Made by a program: the position numbers and the translations under genes
From: an uncultured Prevotella sp.
Lineage (GTDB): Bacteria > Bacteroidota > Bacteroidia > Bacteroidales > Bacteroidaceae
Length of the DNA: 54,059 nt
Direction: 5' to 3'
NCBI GenBank assembly: GCA_946624005.1
Contig: CAMORS010000009.1
Span: 1 to 54,059, forward strand
Shown: positions 1-8,913 of the stretch, one piece after another
Layout of the letters: each line of letters begins with the position of its first letter
Numbering within the stretch: position 1 is the stretch's first letter
The notes under the pieces: model-generated
Databases searched by the model: none
The model's input: only the letters and a program-made list of their open reading frames with translations
What the model was told of the DNA's origin: nothing

Positions 1-177
1 GAAGAACAAGGATGACTCACTCGGGCTGTTCCTGAGCGACGATACATCTTCCTCGTCATTCGCATCCTCACCATTCCGGGCGTCTGCGCTTCTGACGATG
101 ACCGTGCCGTTTTCGTTTGGCGGCACACAGCCGTTCCAATAGCCTGGACGATTAAACGGATAGTCGTAGTGATTCAT
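1..177 (-). CDS. Unknown protein, N-terminal part (cut by window edge)
   Basis: An open frame starts at the ATG at 177-175 and runs 59 codons off the left edge without a stop. The visible part begins MNHYDYPFNRPGYWNGC and then becomes rich in D, E, N and S. No signal peptide or domain is recognised. A consensus promoter (254-285) lies about 70 nt upstream on the same strand, which supports this as a real gene. Function unknown; the missing C-terminal part is needed to classify it. Confidence 0.55.
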   Translation of the reverse strand, partial: MNHYDYPFNRPGYWNGCVPPNENGTVIVRSADARNGEDANDEEDVSSLRNSPSESSLFF

Positions 178-253
178 GTCTTTATTACTATTTATTGCAA
201 AGATTGCATTATCGTCTGATAGATACGCCTCTTGTCAGATATACAAGCGGTTG

Positions 254-285
254 CAAAGATAGACAGTTTTTCCGATAGCGCCAAA
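254..285 (-). promoter_or_regulatory. Bacteroidota-type promoter for the left-edge gene
   Basis: Read on the minus strand: TTTG (-33), a 20-nt spacer, then TATCTTTG (-7, consensus TAnnTTTG). Both boxes match perfectly. The start codon is about 77 nt downstream. Confidence 0.75.
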
Positions 286-361
286 CTTTTCGGCAAGTAT
301 TTTTCGGTGTGGTTATATTGTTAATTTTGTGTTAAAGCCCTTTATAAATGGGCTGTTTGAA

Positions 362-394
362 ACATTTCAGGCCTACTTCCAACTGCTGAAATGT
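362..394 (-). terminator. Hairpin after the TPR regulator
   Basis: A perfect 9-bp inverted repeat, ACATTTCAG and CTGAAATGT, separated by 15 nt. It begins about 10 nt past the stop codon of the minus-strand TPR gene. On that strand a short TTTC follows, so it is a weak terminator candidate or an RNA 3'-end stabiliser. Confidence 0.4.
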
Positions 395-404
395 AACCAT
401 CTTG

Positions 405-2195
405 TTAGGCCATATCATGCCGCTGAAGCTCTTTCAGTCGATGGCGGTAGGCCTTGATGGAGGATGGCGACACGCAGAAGATCTCTTCCATCTCCTTGGG
501 TGTCTTGCCTAATTCTGTGAGAATGAGAAAACTCTGAAGGCGCAGGGGAAGGTCGTGGTAGGGTTTTGAGATTCGTGCGTAGTCGGTGTGGTGTGCCACC
601 ATGTAATAGTTGACGAAATCCTGCTCGTCTTGTTTTGTCAGTCGGACGGCCTTTTGCCCGTCGCACATGGTGTCGAAGATGTTCTTCCCGTTCAGCAAAG
701 CCCGCTCCGCATACAATGACACTTTGGTCATATACTGCTCCATTTCTTGTTTCTCCCTCGTCGCAGCCTTCATCTTTTCGGCTGTTTCTTCCAATTTGCT
801 TTCGAGTTGGCCGACCTTACTCTGATAACGGCTGCGTTCATGCTGCATCTGGTCTATCTCTCTTCTGTAGAGAGACATCTCTTTCTCGTAGCCGCGCCTG
901 AGCATTTCCAGATGGCTTATCTTGTTCGACACATCAGCCAGCTTTCTCATCTCTGTGTTAGTGACATGGCGCAGCCTCTGCTTGTAAGCTGTCACAATGG
1001 CCAACATCATCATGAATGCGAATAAGATGGTCAAGGCCAGGACAGCCATCTGCCGGCTTTGCCTTTGCGCATGGCTTTCCTCGTCAAAATGCCTTTGGGT
1101 ATCCATGATTCTGACGCTTTCTGTCGTATGGCCTTGGTTGTCGAGCAATCCATTGGCTTTGTTGAGGTATTGAGCCTCCTGTCGGAAGTCGCTTCTTTGA
1201 TGGTACAGTTGTGCCAGGGCAAGGTATGCCTTGACATCATATTCGTCATCATGGAAGGTGAACGCCGTTTCCCAGTTTGTCCTCGCCCTGGCTGTGTCCC
1301 CGTTCATCTCATGTATTTTTCCCATCATCATGTAGTGGCTGACGAGTGGTTTGATCTGCATGGCCCTCTTGAGCTTGGCCTGGGCTTTTGCGTATTGTCC
1401 GGAGGTCATGTGGCAATAGGCCATGTTGCCCAGAATGGAAGCCACGATGGAATCGTTCCGGCCCTTCACTATGGGGTCCATCTTATTATAAATGGCTCGC
1501 ATCGAATCGGCATAACCCAGTTTGCCGTAGAGAACGGCCTGGTGGTCGAGCGACCGCATGATGCACAGTGTGTCGTGCAGACGACAGGAACTTTCCACAA
1601 ATTTCTTAGCGTATCGTAATGCTAACTGATAGAGACGGGCATCACTGTTGACCATCTCCAAGTTCTCATAGATCTTGTTCCTGAGCAGCTCGTCGTCCGA
1701 ACGCTCTGCCTGCTGTTCTGCCTGCTTGAGCAGGAGGGTGGCTTCTTCTTTCTTGCCAAGTTCGTAGAGGACGACGGCCTTGTAATAGAGGGAGGCCCCC
1801 CTCTTATCCCCCCCAAGGGGGGAAGAATTGCTCCCCCATCCCCTCTTATCCCCCCCAAGGGGGGAAGAATTGCTCCCCCATCCCCTCTTATCCCCCCGAA
1901 GGTGGGAAGAGTAGTATGCGATGCTGCGGTTGATGAACGTGGTGTCTACAGGCTGGTAGAGCTTATAGCGGGCGGCAGTGAGGAGCAGGCCATAATGGGC
2001 CTGGTCTTCTTCGTCCAAGGCGTTGTAGTCGACGTCTTGCAGAAGGTGCAAGACAGAGTCGGGATGCTGCTCGATGAGGCTGTCAGCGACCTCTCCCTGT
2101 CTCCCCCAAGGGGAGGGATTGTGGCAGGCTGCCAGCATGAGCAGCAGGAGGAGGATGCAGGGCGTCAGCAGACGGGTGGCTATGTTGTTTGTCAT
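405..2195 (-). CDS. Membrane-anchored TPR protein with C-terminal helix-turn-helix (regulator)
   Basis: 596 residues from the ATG at 2195; the longer frame would start at a TTG inside the -7 box, so it was rejected. An N-terminal hydrophobic segment ends in a lipobox-like LAAC. About 300 residues of TPR-like helices follow, then a membrane segment (MAVLALTILFAFMMMLAIV), a long coiled coil, and a C-terminal LuxR-like helix-turn-helix (PKEMEEIFCVSPSSIKAYRHR). The layout fits a common Bacteroidota family: an external TPR sensor joined through the membrane to a cytoplasmic DNA-binding domain. Ligand and targets are unknown. Between the TPRs lies an in-frame tandem insert of 14-residue units (GDKRGWGSNSSPLG), encoded by a 42-bp palindromic repeat and clearly foreign to the fold. 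It has its own promoter and is apparently monocistronic. Confidence 0.8.
   Translation of the reverse strand: MTNNIATRLLTPCILLLLLMLAACHNPSPWGRQGEVADSLIEQHPDSVLHLLQDVDYNALDEEDQAHYGLLLTAARYKLYQPVDTTFINRSIAYYSSHLRGDKRGWGSNSSPLGGDKRGWGSNSSPLGGDKRGASLYYKAVVLYELGKKEEATLLLKQAEQQAERSDDELLRNKIYENLEMVNSDARLYQLALRYAKKFVESSCRLHDTLCIMRSLDHQAVLYGKLGYADSMRAIYNKMDPIVKGRNDSIVASILGNMAYCHMTSGQYAKAQAKLKRAMQIKPLVSHYMMMGKIHEMNGDTARARTNWETAFTFHDDEYDVKAYLALAQLYHQRSDFRQEAQYLNKANGLLDNQGHTTESVRIMDTQRHFDEESHAQRQSRQMAVLALTILFAFMMMLAIVTAYKQRLRHVTNTEMRKLADVSNKISHLEMLRRGYEKEMSLYRREIDQMQHERSRYQSKVGQLESKLEETAEKMKAATREKQEMEQYMTKVSLYAERALLNGKNIFDTMCDGQKAVRLTKQDEQDFVNYYMVAHHTDYARISKPYHDLPLRLQSFLILTELGKTPKEMEEIFCVSPSSIKAYRHRLKELQRHDMA
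1801..1912. repeat. In-frame tandem 42-bp repeat inside the TPR gene
   Basis: Two full 42-bp units (1801-1842 and 1843-1884) and a third diverged partial unit from 1885. Each unit carries a palindromic core CCCCCCAAGGGGGG flanked by CTCTTAT and AAGAATTGCTCCCCCAT. Because 42 is divisible by 3, the reading frame survives. A related core, CTCCCCCAAGGGGAGGG, lies at about 2100-2117 in the same gene, just after the lipobox, so the element seems to have entered this gene twice. Confidence 0.85.
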
Positions 2196-2216
2196 GACAA
2201 CAGACGATTTAGACCG

Positions 2217-2248
2217 CAAAGATAATGCTTTTCAGCGAATCGCACAAC
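2217..2248 (-). promoter_or_regulatory. Promoter of the TPR regulator
   Basis: Minus strand: GTTG, a 20-nt spacer, then TATCTTTG (perfect -7 box). The ATG at 2195 lies about 22 nt downstream, giving a very short leader. This decides against the longer TTG-start frame. Confidence 0.7.
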
Positions 2249-2300
2249 TTTTTCACCTCTTTTTTCGCCTTCTAACCGAGGAACACAGATAAAAAGGCAG

Positions 2301-2327
2301 GATGCGACACGGCGCGTCCCTACATCG
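2301..2327 (-). repeat. Short interspersed repeat, copy 1
   Basis: Read on the minus strand it begins GATGTAGGGACGCGCC and continues GTGTCGCATC. 22 of 26 bases match a second copy at 8116-8141 that lies inside the DUF2207 gene. Here it sits downstream of enolase. GTAGGGGCG-type repeats are widespread in bacterial genomes; this appears to be a member. Confidence 0.55.
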
Positions 2328-2339
2328 TGGAAATACAAT

Positions 2340-2392
2340 GGGTGTGCCAGAAAGCCAAGCGTCATTACGGTCTGGCTGGTTCTGGCACACCC
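2340..2392 (-). terminator. Long hairpin downstream of eno
   Basis: A perfect 13-bp inverted repeat: GGGTGTGCCAGAA at 2340-2352 and its complement at 2380-2392. A further inner pairing is AGCCA with TGGCT. It starts 33 nt past the enolase stop codon. The T tract on the minus strand is weak (TTGTATTT), so it is a probable terminator or 3'-end stabilising hairpin. Confidence 0.6.
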
Positions 2393-2424
2393 ACAAGTGT
2401 TTTGTAAAGGTATGGGGAAGCGGA

Positions 2425-3738
<1,314 letters not shown>

Positions 3739-3783
3739 TTACCTTAATGTTATGTGTGATACCTATATTTAAATACTTGGATG

Positions 3784-3791
3784 CAAAGTTA
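3784..3791 (-). promoter_or_regulatory. -7 box upstream of eno
   Basis: TAACTTTG on the minus strand matches TAnnTTTG, with the start codon about 52 nt downstream. No clear TTTG is found at the -33 spacing, so only the -7 element is called. Confidence 0.5.
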
Positions 3792-3875
3792 CTGCTTTTT
3801 ATTCACTTAGCGCCTGCCCTCATTGATTATTTGATGAGGTTTAATGATTTTTAATAATATTAAGATTCCTTTCCC

Positions 3876-4535
3876 TTAGAGTTTCTCGCCGAAGCATAGG
3901 TCGCCGGCATCGCCGAAGCCCGGCACGATATACTTGTGTTCGTTCATGCCTGGGTCGATGGCGGCACACCAGATGGTGGCACGGTCGTCGGGTAAAGCCT
4001 GTCGGACGATGTCGATGCCTTCGGGGGTGGCAATGACGCAGGCAATGTGGGTATGCTTCGGGTTGCCTGTCTTGACCAAGGCTTCATAGCCAGCAGCCAT
4101 CGAGCCTCCTGTGGCGAGCATGGGGTCGGCGATGATGAGCGTCTTGCCCTCCACACTTGGTGCCGCCATATACTCGGTATGCACGCCCACCTCGGTATGC
4201 TCGCGGTTGGTGTACATGCGATAGGCCGATACGAAGGCGTTGTCGGCATGGTCGAAGACGTGGAGGAAGCCCTCGTGGAAGGGCAGTCCGGCCCGTAGGA
4301 TGGTGGCCACGACGATGTCGTCCTGCGGCAGGGCGATGTCGATTGTGCCCAAGGGAGTGGTTATGTTCTGGTCGTTGTAGGTGAGGGTTTTTGAAATCTC
4401 GAAGGCCATATACTCGCCGATGCGGCGGATGTTGTTGCGGAAGAGCAGTCGGTTGCGCTGGTAGTCGATGTCGCGCAGCTCGGCCATAAAGCGGTTCATG
4501 ATGGAGGGTTGCTCCGTGAGGTTGATGATTTGCAT
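3876..4535 (-). CDS. upp: Uracil phosphoribosyltransferase
   Basis: 219 residues, typical length. Makes UMP from uracil and PRPP (pyrimidine salvage, cytoplasmic). The PRPP-binding loop LIIADPMLATGGSM lies at about 133-146. The uracil-binding C-terminal signature YIVPGFGDAGDLCFGEKL closes the protein, and an upstream LRAGLPF motif is present. It starts only 26 nt after the stop codon of the GH3-family gene on the same strand with no promoter between, so the two are probably cotranscribed. Confidence 0.95.
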   Translation of the reverse strand: MQIINLTEQPSIMNRFMAELRDIDYQRNRLLFRNNIRRIGEYMAFEISKTLTYNDQNITTPLGTIDIALPQDDIVVATILRAGLPFHEGFLHVFDHADNAFVSAYRMYTNREHTEVGVHTEYMAAPSVEGKTLIIADPMLATGGSMAAGYEALVKTGNPKHTHIACVIATPEGIDIVRQALPDDRATIWCAAIDPGMNEHKYIVPGFGDAGDLCFGEKL

Positions 4536-4561
4536 ATCTGTTTTAAGCTGAAAGTATGTAG

Positions 4562-6070
4562 TCAGGTGTTCATCTGCAGCAGTTCGTCGATGTATTCGCG
4601 GCTGTTGGAGAGTCGCGGTATCTTGTGCTGTCCGCCGAGCTTTCCTTTCGCCTTGAGCCAGTCGTTGAAAAGGTTGGGCCTGGCCTTGACAATCTGCAGG
4701 TGCTGCAGGGTGATGTTCTTGTAGCGCTTGGCCTCGTAGTCGCTGTTGATTTCCTGCAGCTTGTGGTCGAGGATGTCCTCGAAGGCCTTGAGGTTGTCAG
4801 GTTCGCGTGCGAACTCGATGAGCCACTGGTGGCGGCACTTCGCATGGTCGTCCATGAATACGGGTGCTGCGGTGTATTCGAGCACCTCGGCATTGGTCTG
4901 CTGGCATGCGTAGGCCAGTCCCTTCTCGGCGTTGTCGACGATGAGTTCTTCGCCGAAGGCATTGATGAAGTGCTTCGTCCGTCCGGAGATGATGAATTTG
5001 TAGGGATTGGTCTGTGTGAACTTCACGGTGTCGCCGATGATATAGCGCCACAGTCCGCACGAGGTAGAGATGACCATCGCGTAGTTTTTGCCCGTCTCTA
5101 CGGCCCACAGCGGGAGTACGGTGGGGTTGTCGCTGCCGAACTCGTCCATGGGTATGAATTCGTAGAACACGCCGTAGTCGAGCATGAGGAGCATGGCGTT
5201 GTCGGCGGGGTCGTCCTGCAGGCCGAAGAATCCCTCGCTGGCGTTGTAGGTCTCCATATAGTTCATGTCGGCCTTGGGGATGATTTCCTCGTATTGCTGG
5301 CGATACGGCCCGAAGGCCACTCCGCCGTGGAAGAACACCTCGATGTTGGGCCACACGTCGCTGATGTAGCGTTTTCCCGAGAGCTCGAGCACGCGTGTCA
5401 GCACGGAGAGCATCCAGGAGGGCACGCCGCTGATGTTGGTGACGTTCTTCGAGAGTGTCTCGCGGGCAATGCGGTCGCGCTTCTGTTCGAAGTCGCTGAG
5501 CAGGGCGGTCTCCTTTTTCGGCACGCGCACGAGGTTGACCAGCGGGTTGATGTTCTCGATGAGAATGGCGCTGAGGTCGCCGACGAGCGAGTGGCTGACG
5601 TTGTAGTTGGGCGCATGGCTTCCGCCGAGGATGAGTGCCTTTCCGTCGAAGAGTCGGCTGTCGGGGTGGTTTCGCAGGTAGAGCGCCACGGAGTCGGTAC
5701 CGCCGGCATAGTGGATATGTCGCAGTCCGTCGGCGGTGACGGGTATGAACTTGCTCTTGTCGTTGGTTGTGCCGGACGACTTGGCATACCATTTTACCTT
5801 TCCTGGCCACAAGATGTCGCTCTCGCCGTGTCGCATGCGGTCGATCGATTCCTTCAGCTCTTCGTAGGTGTTGAGTGGAACCTGCCGTGCGAAGCTGTCG
5901 TAGTCGCGTATGGCTGCGAAGCCGTGAGCGTGACCATATTCGGTGTCGCGCGCCTTTCGGAGGAGATAGTCGAGAATCTCCCTCTGCATTTCTGCTCCTT
6001 CTGTATTGTGTCTGTCGAGCTCTTTCTGTCGCGGCAGAAAGACATTTCTCAGGATTCCTGTTAGGCTCAT
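4562..6070 (-). CDS. GH3 auxin-responsive promoter family protein (acyl-adenylating enzyme)
   Basis: 502 residues. The GH3 family belongs to the ANL adenylating superfamily; plant members link amino acids to hormone acids, while bacterial substrates are largely unknown. Seen here: the ATP-binding motif KSSGTTNDKSKFIPVT (97-112), the acyl-binding region with YNASEGFFG (about 275-283), and a later IIGDTVKFT segment typical of GH3 enzymes. Bacteroidota commonly carry one such gene. No signal peptide, so cytoplasmic. First gene of a likely operon with upp; a perfect promoter lies about 55 nt upstream. The true substrate cannot be read from the sequence. Confidence 0.88.
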   Translation of the reverse strand: MSLTGILRNVFLPRQKELDRHNTEGAEMQREILDYLLRKARDTEYGHAHGFAAIRDYDSFARQVPLNTYEELKESIDRMRHGESDILWPGKVKWYAKSSGTTNDKSKFIPVTADGLRHIHYAGGTDSVALYLRNHPDSRLFDGKALILGGSHAPNYNVSHSLVGDLSAILIENINPLVNLVRVPKKETALLSDFEQKRDRIARETLSKNVTNISGVPSWMLSVLTRVLELSGKRYISDVWPNIEVFFHGGVAFGPYRQQYEEIIPKADMNYMETYNASEGFFGLQDDPADNAMLLMLDYGVFYEFIPMDEFGSDNPTVLPLWAVETGKNYAMVISTSCGLWRYIIGDTVKFTQTNPYKFIISGRTKHFINAFGEELIVDNAEKGLAYACQQTNAEVLEYTAAPVFMDDHAKCRHQWLIEFAREPDNLKAFEDILDHKLQEINSDYEAKRYKNITLQHLQIVKARPNLFNDWLKAKGKLGGQHKIPRLSNSREYIDELLQMNT

Positions 6071-6123
6071 GATTACAATCTGTGCATTAAAAATGCCCGT
6101 TGTGGGCTTGCTCTTTGAGTGTG

Positions 6124-6154
6124 CAAAGGTAGCTATTTATTTACGATTTACAAA
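6124..6154 (-). promoter_or_regulatory. Promoter of the GH3-upp operon
   Basis: Minus strand: TTTG, a 19-nt spacer, then TACCTTTG. Both boxes are perfect. The leader includes a small hairpin (GCCC-GTTGT-GGGC at about 6095-6107). Confidence 0.75.
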
Positions 6155-6239
6155 TACGCGATTTACCATTTGGGGGATGTTAACTTTTTTTCAGTCAATA
6201 TTTAACACTATTTATAGGCTCTGTTTGAATATTTTTATG

Positions 6240-6247
6240 TACATTTG
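6240..6247 (+). promoter_or_regulatory. -7 box upstream of lemA
   Basis: TACATTTG matches TAnnTTTG, 44 nt before the ATG of the LemA gene. No convincing -33 TTTG is seen at 19-21 nt. Confidence 0.55.
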
Positions 6248-6290
6248 CAAAAATTATATTCATTGACAACCACTTAATAATTAAAACATT

Positions 6291-6863
6291 ATGGCATTAT
6301 TGATTTTAGGCATCCTTGTCCTGCTCATCATCGCATTGGTGATAGCAGTGGCCGTTTATGTCTTCAAGACGCAGCGCCAGCTGGTGAATACCGACGAGCT
6401 CTGCAAGAATGCACTGGGCCAGATAGACGTCCAGCTGAACACCCGTTACGACATGCTCATCACGCTGGCCAAAAAGCTGAAACAGTTTAACGAGGTGGAG
6501 GCCAACTCGATGATCAAGACCATTGAGGCTCGCCGCCCCACGGGCAACATCACTTCGGCCACCGAGGCCCAGCAGCAGCAAGACTTCCTGGGGCAGATGA
6601 TGAGCCATCTGAGCGTGGTGGTGGAGAGATATCCTGAGTTCCACTTCGACGAGATTGCCCTGCAAGACCGTAAGGACACGAAGGAATATGAAGAGAACGT
6701 GCGCTTGGCCCGCATGGTGTACAACGACACCGCCACGAAGCTCAACCGCATGATACGCCAGTGGCCCAGCTCGTTTGTGGCTTCGATGCTCGGTTTCAAG
6801 GACCGCGACTACTTCACCGTCGACCGGGCCGAGAAGCGCGATGTGCCCATTGACCAGCTGTAA
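6291..6863 (+). CDS. lemA: LemA family protein
   Basis: 190 residues, the usual LemA size. A single N-terminal membrane segment (LLILGILVLLIIALVIAVAVYVF) is followed by a helical-bundle region exposed outside the cytoplasm. Conserved-type segments include VNTDELCKNALGQIDVQL near the start and RYPEFHFDEIALQDRKDTK in the middle. The biochemical role of LemA proteins is not settled. Placed directly upstream of a DUF2207 protein, a common LemA partner, which suggests joint work at the envelope. ATG at 6291 follows a -7 box by 44 nt. Confidence 0.92.
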   Translation: MALLILGILVLLIIALVIAVAVYVFKTQRQLVNTDELCKNALGQIDVQLNTRYDMLITLAKKLKQFNEVEANSMIKTIEARRPTGNITSATEAQQQQDFLGQMMSHLSVVVERYPEFHFDEIALQDRKDTKEYEENVRLARMVYNDTATKLNRMIRQWPSSFVASMLGFKDRDYFTVDRAEKRDVPIDQL

Positions 6864-6898
6864 TCCCTCGGGGCAGATTTCGGGAAATCGGGAAAAAT

Positions 6899-6970
6899 CG
6901 GAATCCCGGAATATCGGAATCCCGGAATACCGGAATACCGAATTATCGAAACATCGAATTATCGAAACAT
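6899..6970. repeat. Tandem 8-bp repeat between lemA and the DUF2207 gene
   Basis: Nine consecutive 8-bp units: CGGAATCC, CGGAATAT, CGGAATCC, CGGAATAC (twice), then CGAATTAT and CGAAACAT alternating twice. Two longer diverged units precede it (6881-6898). It ends 17 nt before the ATG of the DUF2207 gene and fills nearly the whole intercistronic gap. Confidence 0.85.
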
Positions 6971-6987
6971 CGACAAAACATGACACC

Positions 6988-8742
6988 ATGAACTACGGAA
7001 ATGTTTTTCGCAGCCTTGCCTTTGTAGCCCTGCTGTCGGCAGCCCTCCCCGCTTGTGCCGATAGCAGTCTGGACACGCTCTTCATCATGTGCCGCCTGCA
7101 GGACAACGGCGATGCGCATATCACGGAGAAGCGCGTGATGTATATCGACGAAGAAGGTTCGGAGCTGTATATCCCCATCGGCGACCTCGACGGATCGGAG
7201 ATTAAGGACCTGAAGGTGTTCGACGAAGACGGAGAGGATTTCTACCAGAACATCGGCCGGTGGAACAGCGATGCCACGCGTCAGGAGAAGACACGCAAGT
7301 GCGGCATCATCGACAAGGGCGACGGCAGCTGCGAGATATGCTGGGGCATCGGCCATACCGGCCCCCACGTCTACTACACGCAGTATACCATCACAAACCT
7401 GGTGCGTGGCTACAGCGACTACGACGGCATGAACCACATGTTTGTCAATCCAGGCATCTATCCCGCTCCTGACAACGTGCTCGTCAGCATTAGCCACGAG
7501 AAGTTCGCCCTCGAGGAAGACAATGTGCGCGGATGGGCTTTCGGCTTCAAGGGCAACGTAGAGGTAAGGAACGACCGCGTGGTCGTGGAGAGCGACGGCC
7601 CCTTCGACGACGATAACTACTGTGTGGTGCTCTGCCGCTTCGAACAGGAGATGATGCACCCCGCATTGATCACCGACGACTCGTTCGATACGCTCAAGGA
7701 GAAAGCCTTCGAGGGCAGTGACTACGGTGTTGAGGAGAAGTCGTTCGGCGATAAAGTGGGTGAAATTCTTGCATTGATCTTCACGGCCTTGGGTGGATTG
7801 CTGGGCCTCGGTGGCATGGTATTCGGGGCGAAGAGTTTTATCTCTGGCTGTCGAAAGGAGAAGAAGCTCAGGAATGAACTCACGCAAGACCTCACCTGGT
7901 GGCGCAAGCCCGTCTACGGACTGCAGAAGTCGAACGGCATTCTCTGCGGACTGTCGTTCCTTTCGGGCCTCAACACGAAGAACCTGCTCAGTGCCTACGT
8001 GCTGAAGATGCTCTACATGGGTTGGCTCAAGGTGGTCGACGAACGGCTGAACGCCACGCTGGCCGGCTCGCCTGATAAGGACAAGAAGATGTTTCTGGCC
8101 ATCGGCGAAAGAGAGGATGTAGGGGCGCAACGTGTCGCCTCGGAAGGAGGCAGGGGCCAGCTGCTCGACAACGACGGCATCTTGTTGGGGCAGCTGTACA
8201 ACATCTTCCAGCAAGCAGCCGGCGACGACCGCGTGCTGCAACCCAAGGAACTGACGACGTTTATGGACGACCACAAGGCGGAGCTTGTCAGCTTTGTGGA
8301 GAGACTGCGCAAAACGACGGTTTCGTCGGATGTCAAGCAGAGCGATAAGGAAGGCATCCGCCAGCTCTTAGGCTTCAAGAAGTTCCTCGAAGAGTTCACC
8401 CTTAGCAACGAGCACCATGCCTACGAGGTGAACCTGTGGAAAGACTACCTCATCTATGCTACCCTCTTCGGCTGTGGCGAACAGGTCAGGAAGGACATGA
8501 AGCAGATCAACCCCGAGTTCTTCCGCATGGACAACATTACCCGACAGTTGGAGCAGTCGTCCGACATGCTGCCGCTCTTCACGACGGCTGTCGCCTCGGG
8601 AACCAACCGTGTGGCCAACTACATTGATCGGCAAAAGGCAGAGAAGCAGCAGGCTCACCGCTCGTCGGGCTTCGGCGGATTCTCGTCGCTCGGAGGAGGT
8701 GGCGGCCACACCGGCGGCGGACACGGAGGAGGCATCCGATGA
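6988..8742 (+). CDS. DUF2207 domain membrane protein
   Basis: 584 residues from the ATG at 6988; an upstream extension would run through the 8-bp repeat and the end of lemA, so it was rejected. A signal peptide (ending LPACADS) leads into the extracytoplasmic DUF2207 domain (about 25-235). A membrane segment lies near 250-280 (LALIFTALGGLLGLGGMVFGA). A cytoplasmic C-terminal half follows, ending in a glycine-rich tail (GGFSSLGGGGGHTGG). Function unknown; LemA and DUF2207 genes are often neighbours. Compared with the paralogue downstream (8914-9867), it carries about 10 extra residues (around DVGAQRVAS) exactly where an interspersed DNA repeat lies, so a repeat has inserted in frame. Confidence 0.85.
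   Translation: MNYGNVFRSLAFVALLSAALPACADSSLDTLFIMCRLQDNGDAHITEKRVMYIDEEGSELYIPIGDLDGSEIKDLKVFDEDGEDFYQNIGRWNSDATRQEKTRKCGIIDKGDGSCEICWGIGHTGPHVYYTQYTITNLVRGYSDYDGMNHMFVNPGIYPAPDNVLVSISHEKFALEEDNVRGWAFGFKGNVEVRNDRVVVESDGPFDDDNYCVVLCRFEQEMMHPALITDDSFDTLKEKAFEGSDYGVEEKSFGDKVGEILALIFTALGGLLGLGGMVFGAKSFISGCRKEKKLRNELTQDLTWWRKPVYGLQKSNGILCGLSFLSGLNTKNLLSAYVLKMLYMGWLKVVDERLNATLAGSPDKDKKMFLAIGEREDVGAQRVASEGGRGQLLDNDGILLGQLYNIFQQAAGDDRVLQPKELTTFMDDHKAELVSFVERLRKTTVSSDVKQSDKEGIRQLLGFKKFLEEFTLSNEHHAYEVNLWKDYLIYATLFGCGEQVRKDMKQINPEFFRMDNITRQLEQSSDMLPLFTTAVASGTNRVANYIDRQKAEKQQAHRSSGFGGFSSLGGGGGHTGGGHGGGIR
8116..8141 (+). repeat. Short interspersed repeat, copy 2 (inside the DUF2207 gene)
   Basis: Begins GATGTAGGGGCGCAACG and continues TGTCGCCTC; 22 of 26 bases match the copy at 2301-2327 (opposite strand). 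It is translated as part of the DUF2207 protein. The paralogue lacks the corresponding residues, which supports in-frame insertion. Confidence 0.6.
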
Positions 8743-8910
8743 GAATGAAGAATTTTTTGGAATGAAGAATGAAGAATGAAGAATTCTTGGAATGAAGAAT
8801 GAAAAAGTAACTCCTTAGCCCCCTACGTTGACCCTACGTTCGGGCGTATTTGACGCTCGACCTAAACTAAAATCGTAAATCGTAAATTTGTAAATCGTAA
8901 ATAAAGAATA
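8743..8910. repeat. Low-complexity intergenic repeats
   Basis: 8743-8803 is built from the 7-mer AATGAAG (three in tandem) and longer GGAATGAAGAAT repeats. 8821-8841 holds a direct repeat of CCCTACGTT. 8869-8904 repeats AAATCGT four times with small changes. No gene or clear promoter is seen between the two DUF2207 genes. Confidence 0.7.
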
Positions 8911-8913
8911 ATC

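Noticed and set aside
4625..6064. 479-codon open frame opposite the GH3-family gene
   Set aside because: Antisense shadow of a clearly functional gene; repetitive Val/Glu/Leu composition and no domain.
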